Below, piece by piece: positions 59,815 through 64,000 of a stretch of 64,000 bases of DNA. The translations under genes and the position numbers were made by a program. This DNA comes from Dyadobacter pollutisoli. Lineage in GTDB: Bacteria > Bacteroidota > Bacteroidia > Cytophagales > Spirosomataceae. The notes under the pieces were generated by a model, which worked only from the letters and a program-made list of their open reading frames with translations, searched no databases and had not been told where the DNA came from. The number at the start of each line of letters is the position of its first letter. Positions within the stretch are counted from its first letter, which is position 1. Where the stretch lies: the NCBI RefSeq assembly GCF_026625565.1, contig NZ_CP112998.1:4466501-4530500 (forward strand). The letters run 5' to 3'.

Positions 59815-61475
59815 TCAGATCTTTATTATACTTCATCATTTTCACGCTCGCTGCCCAACCTTTTTGTCAGGCGCAAAGTAATCCCAGATACCTCGTTTTA
59901 TACAAGGACAAGGCCAATTCTCCTTTTTCCATTGATAAGCCAACTGCTTTTCTATCGCAACGTTCGGTAACCCGTAGGAACCGGCAGAACATTCCCATCC
60001 AAACGCAGGACTTGCCTGTGAACCCTGACTATGTGGCGGCGGTGAAGCAAACCGGTGCCAGGATCATTTATTCCTCCCGCTGGTTCAATGGTTCGGTGGT
60101 AGAAGCCTCGGCAACACAACTTACTGCGATTAAAAAACTCGCTTTTTACAAAGGCATTGAACTGAACTTACCGATCGCGAACCTCACTTCCAAAACACCG
60201 GGAATAGAGCGAGTAGTGGCTGTGAAAGACAAGTTCGAAGCTAACGAAGACCTTAACTACGGCGGCATGAATGCGCAGCTAGCACTCATGGAAGTGCCTG
60301 AACTGCACAAAAAGGGATTTCACGGCGAAAATATGCTCATTGCCGTCCTTGACAATGGGTTTAACAATGGTAACATCGTCCCTTTTCTGAAACATTTGAA
60401 AGATGAGAACAGGGTCGTCGATACACATGATTTTGTTTCGCGGGACAGTGACGTTTACGCCGACGGCTCTCACGGTCTGGCTGTACTGTCGACCATTGCT
60501 GCCAATCAGCCGACTGTCATGATAGGAGCTGCATTTAAAGCCTCCTTTGCACTGTACCGTACCGAAAATGACTTAGCCGAGACTCCCTACGAAGAGGTAA
60601 CCTGGCTGCTGGCAGCGGAACGTGCTGACAGCGTCGGCGCTGATATCATTAACTCTTCCCTAGGCTACACCACTTTTGAGGGAGAATTTGATACGGACGA
60701 ATACAATCACACTTATGCCGATATGGATGGAAAAACCACGATTGTGAGCCGCGCAGCACGTTTTGCGACACGCAGCGGAATGATCGTCACCAATTCGGCT
60801 GGTAATGATGGTAACAAAAGCTGGCACTTCATTGGCGCTCCGGCAGACGTTGATTCGGTATTCACCGTTGGCGCCAGTAACTACGATCGCTCCTACGCCG
60901 CATTAAGTTCAGTAGGCCCCAATGCAGCAGGAATTCAAAAACCCGACGTAGCAGCCGTGGGTGCGGGAACCATTGTTGGAAATACTTCCGGTAACGTTTC
61001 GGGAGGTAGTGGTACCTCTTTTTCTTCTCCACTCATTGCAGGCGTGTCGGCGCTATTCTGGCAGGCACATCCTGAGCTGACTGCGCAACAGATCATTTAT
61101 GTATTAAAAAAATCAGGACACCAGGCTTCGGCACCGGATAATCTGCTGGGCTACGGCGTGCCAAACCTGACCAAAGCAGAGGAAATATTTGTAGCAGAGT
61201 TCAAACCATTGGGTACAGAAAATGAATTACTGACATCAATCGTTCTGGCTCCCAATCCGGTTCAAAATGAAGTCAGGCTGACTATTCCTCAAACATTGGT
61301 AGGACAAAATGCTGAACTGACGTTGCTCGGAATAAATGGAAAAGCATTGAATGCGTCTCAGTCCCGGCTTACCAGGAACCATTCGATACCGACAGGCAAT
61401 ATTCCGTCGGGCCTATACCTGATCAACATTAAGGTAGCCAGCCAGGAAAGGACATTGAAATTTATAAAGCGCTGA
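59811..61475 (+). CDS. Secreted subtilisin-like serine protease (S8) with T9SS sorting domain
   Basis: The 554-residue protein has a signal peptide (about 1-22), a subtilase domain with catalytic D181 (VLDNGFN), H221 (DGSHGLA) and S403 (GGSGTSFSSPLIAG), and a C-terminal T9SS type A sorting domain (about 475-554, LAPNPVQNEV to TLKFIKR). It is probably exported by the T9SS and anchored or released at the surface. The ATG at 59811 overlaps the upstream lipoprotein stop; an earlier frame opening at 59727 lies inside that gene and is not used. Its 3' end overlaps the NUDIX gene by 14 bases. Confidence 0.9.
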   Translation: MIRSLLYFIIFTLAAQPFCQAQSNPRYLVLYKDKANSPFSIDKPTAFLSQRSVTRRNRQNIPIQTQDLPVNPDYVAAVKQTGARIIYSSRWFNGSVVEASATQLTAIKKLAFYKGIELNLPIANLTSKTPGIERVVAVKDKFEANEDLNYGGMNAQLALMEVPELHKKGFHGENMLIAVLDNGFNNGNIVPFLKHLKDENRVVDTHDFVSRDSDVYADGSHGLAVLSTIAANQPTVMIGAAFKASFALYRTENDLAETPYEEVTWLLAAERADSVGADIINSSLGYTTFEGEFDTDEYNHTYADMDGKTTIVSRAARFATRSGMIVTNSAGNDGNKSWHFIGAPADVDSVFTVGASNYDRSYAALSSVGPNAAGIQKPDVAAVGAGTIVGNTSGNVSGGSGTSFSSPLIAGVSALFWQAHPELTAQQIIYVLKKSGHQASAPDNLLGYGVPNLTKAEEIFVAEFKPLGTENELLTSIVLAPNPVQNEVRLTIPQTLVGQNAELTLLGINGKALNASQSRLTRNHSIPTGNIPSGLYLINIKVASQERTLKFIKR

Positions 61476-62001
61476 CCTTCCGCACCATTCGCATAATCGA
61501 TTCAGAATCGTGAAAGTTTTCCACTTCGGTTAAAGGAATCCATTTCACGTCTTTGGACTCCGCATTCATTGTGATGGATTGATCATTGCCAGCAGCGAAC
61601 ACAAAGCGGATGTCATAATGATAATGTGCCGGAATTTCCTTTCGTTCCGGGATCAAATGTACATCCACGTCGTAGATACCGGGTTTCAACAATTGCAGAT
61701 CTTCCACACCTGTCTCCTCCCACACTTCCTTCCTTGCTACATCCTCTACTGCCGGGTCTCCGTCACAATGTCCGCCCGGCTGAAACCATTTATCCAACTT
61801 GCTATGGTGCATCAGCAAAACCGCACTTTTGTCGGCAGACAGCACCCATCCCGACGCTGTAATGTGCCCTTTCAGTAAACTTCTTTCGAAACAATCCGGG
61901 TTCTCGTTCACAAAATGAATGGTATCCTGCCACATTTCTTCTTCCATTCCGGGTTCTGGCTGATAGGAGTTGAGCAGGGAAAGCAAACTGTTTCTTTTCA
62001 T
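61462..62001 (-). CDS. NUDIX hydrolase
   Basis: The 179-residue protein has the Nudix box starting at GGHCDGD (residues 76-82) and ending with the REx2EE-like KEVWEETG (91-98). The box binds Mg2+ and cleaves nucleoside diphosphates linked to another group; the substrate is unknown. Cytoplasmic. The gene is convergent with and overlaps the subtilase gene by 14 bases, and no terminator is visible. Confidence 0.9.
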   Translation of the reverse strand: MKRNSLLSLLNSYQPEPGMEEEMWQDTIHFVNENPDCFERSLLKGHITASGWVLSADKSAVLLMHHSKLDKWFQPGGHCDGDPAVEDVARKEVWEETGVEDLQLLKPGIYDVDVHLIPERKEIPAHYHYDIRFVFAAGNDQSITMNAESKDVKWIPLTEVENFHDSESIMRMVRKVSAL

Positions 62002-62075
62002 GTAGGCTATGTAATATTTTCATTCTAATTTCACCACAAGTTTAATACTTCAAGAAATAAACCACCTTATTCAAA

Positions 62076-62987
62076 ATGAAAAAGTATCTATTATCTGTTT
62101 CCATCGCCGCTTTGCTGGTTACCCAATCCATGGGCCAGCGCACGCCGCAACCAAGTCCGGCAGCTGGGGTTATGCAGACTATTGGTGTCACTGATTTTAC
62201 AGTTAAATATTCCCGGCCATTCATCAAAGGACGTAAAGTGTTCGCCGACAGCTCCGTTTTGGCACCCTACAACCAGATCTGGCGTACCGGAGCCAATGCT
62301 GCAACCACATTCGAAGCCAGTACTGAGTTTTCATTCGGTGGCAGGAAGGTTCCAGCTGGTAAGTATGCATTGTTCACCATTCCATCCGGCGCCGCCTGGA
62401 CGGTGATGTTGAATAAAAATTATGAGCAGGGAGCAGAAGGTTACAAGGAATCCGATGATCTGGCCAAGATCATGGTAGTACCTACATCGAACCAGTTCAA
62501 CGAAGCATTCAAGATTGAGATTGAACCGGTGAATGACAGCACTGCTTACCTTAATATTTCATGGTCGTCTGTTAATATCCCCATTCCACTTGCGGTTAGC
62601 ACAGAAAGCCTGACATTGAATGCATTGAACAAAGCAGTTGCAGAAAAACCCGAAGATGTAGCAGTATTGCAAAGCACAGCAGGATATTTACTGTCAAAAG
62701 GCAAAGATTTACAAATTGCATTAGGCCTGGCTGACAAAGCGATTGGCTTGAAAGAATCATTCTCAAACTTGTGGATCAAAGCGCAGATCCTTAGCAAACT
62801 AGGCAAAGTAAACGAAGCTATTCCGGTTGCGCAAAAGGCGTTGACAGTAGGCGCCGCATCGGGCGATGGTGCATTTGCGTCATTCTACAAAGGTCAAATC
62901 GAGAAAGGGTTGGCAGATTTGCAATCCAAAGCGACACCAGTGAAAGAAGTTGTGTCGGCAGTAAAAGGAAAGAAGAAAAAGAAATGA
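62076..62987 (+). CDS. DUF2911 family secreted protein
   Basis: The 303-residue protein has a signal peptide (about 1-20) and the DUF2911 domain (about 22-180) with YSRPFIKGRKVF and YNQIWRTGANAATTFE. The C-terminal 110 residues are helical and TPR-like, and the end is lysine-rich (KGKKKKK). The domain is common in Bacteroidota and its function is unknown. The gene is transcribed away from NUDIX, and a repeat element follows it. Confidence 0.83.
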   Translation: MKKYLLSVSIAALLVTQSMGQRTPQPSPAAGVMQTIGVTDFTVKYSRPFIKGRKVFADSSVLAPYNQIWRTGANAATTFEASTEFSFGGRKVPAGKYALFTIPSGAAWTVMLNKNYEQGAEGYKESDDLAKIMVVPTSNQFNEAFKIEIEPVNDSTAYLNISWSSVNIPIPLAVSTESLTLNALNKAVAEKPEDVAVLQSTAGYLLSKGKDLQIALGLADKAIGLKESFSNLWIKAQILSKLGKVNEAIPVAQKALTVGAASGDGAFASFYKGQIEKGLADLQSKATPVKEVVSAVKGKKKKK

Positions 62988-63013
62988 TCGTTTGCAGGTC
63001 GCGGATGGTGCAA

Positions 63014-63199
63014 TTGTTACATCCCTGACGGGATTTGAAAATCATCAACATTCGTTTTTTCTACCGAGGTTGCGTCGCTACGCGACTTTACACCGTGCCA
63101 AGTCAATGCCGTTAGGCATGTAACCGCGGTAGCAAAAAGATTTTCACAAATATTCAAAATGCCGTCAGGTATGTAACAAACATCCCCTGACGGCATTTT
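63014..63199. repeat. Composite palindromic repeat element
   Basis: Two copies of a motif with GACGG or TAACGG cores and flanking GTTACAT/ATGTAAC (63016-63036 and 63105-63124) are in opposite orientation. Imperfect arms (about 63055-63070 and 63119-63133) enclose a GTCGC/GCGAC hairpin. A third motif copy and its complement form a perfect 14-base hairpin, AAAATGCCGTCAGG (63156-63169) with CCTGACGGCATTTT (63186-63199), around a 16-base loop. The last hairpin also looks like a bidirectional terminator for DUF2911 and the TRIC-type gene. Confidence 0.7.
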
Positions 63200-63806
63200 A
63201 TCTAAAAAATCTCGGAACACTCCATCCGTTGCGGACGGCCAGGATCCTGATCACGATGATGACGAGCGACGCTGTAATAAAGGCGACATTTCGTTCTGCT
63301 CCCAATTTATCCAATAACAAATAACTGCACGCTCCCGCAAAACACGCCGTTGCATATACTTCCTTCCGGTAAATGATCGGAATCTCATTGGTCATTACAT
63401 CCCGTATTACCCCACCCATAGTCGCTGTAAAAACGCCCATAATCACTGCAATTTCAGGTCTGACACCTAAATGCAATGCTTTTTCAGTCCCGACGATCGT
63501 AAAAAGGGCGATACCAAAAGTGTCAAACAGGAACAAGGTCTTGCGGAGACGTAACAGGTATTTGTAAAATACGAATGTGACCAGAATACCGGCCATAATC
63601 GCATAAACAATGGTAATGTCGCTGATCCAAACCAGCGGGTAGCTATCAAGCAAAATATCCCTTAATGTACCTCCGCCAATGGACGAAATGAATGCGGTAA
63701 AACTGGCACCAAACCAATCCTGATGCTTTTGGTCTTTCACGGCAAGCGCGCCGGAAATTGCAAAAGCAAAGGTTCCAATGATCTCTAAAATATACTGAAT
63801 GCTCAT
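63198..63806 (-). CDS. Trimeric intracellular cation channel (TRIC/YicG, UPF0126) family protein
   Basis: The 202-residue membrane protein has about six or seven helices in two repeated halves, each with a glycine-rich kink (SSIGGGTLRD and ATMGGVIRD). This duplication is diagnostic of the TRIC/YicG family, which forms potassium-type cation channels. The gene lies 12 bases downstream of thyA on the same strand. Confidence 0.88.
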   Translation of the reverse strand: MSIQYILEIIGTFAFAISGALAVKDQKHQDWFGASFTAFISSIGGGTLRDILLDSYPLVWISDITIVYAIMAGILVTFVFYKYLLRLRKTLFLFDTFGIALFTIVGTEKALHLGVRPEIAVIMGVFTATMGGVIRDVMTNEIPIIYRKEVYATACFAGACSYLLLDKLGAERNVAFITASLVIIVIRILAVRNGWSVPRFFR

Positions 63807-63818
63807 TCCTATGAATCC

Positions 63819-64000
63819 CTAAACCGCTACCGGCGCTTTAATGCCAGGCCAGGGATTATAATTTTGAAGTTCAAAATCTTCGAATTTGAAATCAAACACA
63901 CTTTTTACATCAGGATTGATAGCCATTTGAGGCAGGTCTCTCGGCTCGCGGCTGAGTTGCAACTCTACCTGATCCAAATGGTTGAGATAAATATGCGTAT
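63819..64000 (-). CDS. thyA: Thymidylate synthase, C-terminal part (partial)
   Basis: The minus-strand frame from the window edge to a TAG at 63819-63821 encodes THIYLNHLDQVELQLSREP and ends in IKAPVAV, the conserved C-terminus of thymidylate synthase that closes the active site. The His, Tyr and Asn residues in HIYLNH match the family. The N-terminal part lies outside the window. The enzyme makes dTMP from dUMP with methylene-tetrahydrofolate. Confidence 0.9.
   Translation of the reverse strand, partial: THIYLNHLDQVELQLSREPRDLPQMAINPDVKSVFDFKFEDFELQNYNPWPGIKAPVAV

Overview
The window comes from a Bacteroidota genome, most likely a Cytophagales/Spirosomaceae bacterium of the Dyadobacter type. 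The evidence is type IX secretion (T9SS) genes and cargo, Bacteroidota-style promoters (TTTG then TANNTTTG), lineage-typical families (DUF2911, DUF4905, TIGR02757, PglZ-type response regulator) and a near absence of strong Shine-Dalgarno sites. This is an inference from family content; no rRNA gene is present to confirm it. About 58 protein genes fill the window. No gene-free stretch exceeds about 300 bases. I see one RNA gene (SRP RNA) and no tRNA, rRNA, CRISPR array, insertion sequence or prophage.

Layout. 1-1980 is the 3' part of mutS2. 2050-10949 is a sugar-catabolism island: an MFS transporter, two Gfo/Idh/MocA oxidoreductases, a TIM-barrel isomerase and a very large secreted ThuA/sugar-dehydrogenase/PKD/cytochrome c protein, with a small four-helix-bundle gene inserted between perfect 24-bp inverted repeats. 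11030-15564 holds a T9SS cargo protein with an S74 chaperone domain, a TIGR02757 protein, a small membrane protein, a LysM protein and a DUF4905 protein. 15622-18832 holds kdsB, porX and ftsE. 18953-25405 holds a fructose-6-phosphate aldolase-like gene, the SRP RNA, a TPR lipoprotein, a TMEM220 protein, birA, rsfS, ftsH and an aldose-1-epimerase-like gene.

25402-28144 is the most unusual block: a four-gene operon with its own promoter that encodes a PqqD-like protein, a lasso-peptide B2-type protease, an HPr-kinase-like protein and a nucleotidyltransferase, but no visible lasso cyclase or precursor peptide. 28210-30828 is a two-gene operon that fits lysine catabolism. 30942-39733 carries a flavoprotein, uvrC, glycerate kinase, a class A penicillin-binding protein and the T9SS lipoprotein PorW/SprE. 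39868-43140 is the membrane half of the ATP synthase operon (atpZ, an AtpI-like gene, atpB, atpE, atpF, atpH), ending in a strong terminator without atpA or atpG.

43211-54654 is a minus-strand series: a TIM-barrel isomerase, an esterase, clpC, wbqC-like, tsaC-like, a glycosyltransferase, BrkB, a thioesterase, mltG and an Ldh-family dehydrogenase. 54886-62987 is mostly plus-strand: DUF502, a hypothetical protein, aroA, a glutamate-synthase-like protein, a lipoprotein, a secreted subtilase with a T9SS tail, NUDIX (minus) and DUF2911. The right end carries a palindromic repeat element, a TRIC-type channel and the 3' end of thyA.

Connections. PorX and PorW would support export of the two proteins here that carry T9SS sorting tails. 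MltG, PBP1A, LysM and FtsE belong to cell-wall synthesis and division. RsfS, FtsH, ClpC and SRP RNA are housekeeping for translation, protein quality control and membrane targeting.
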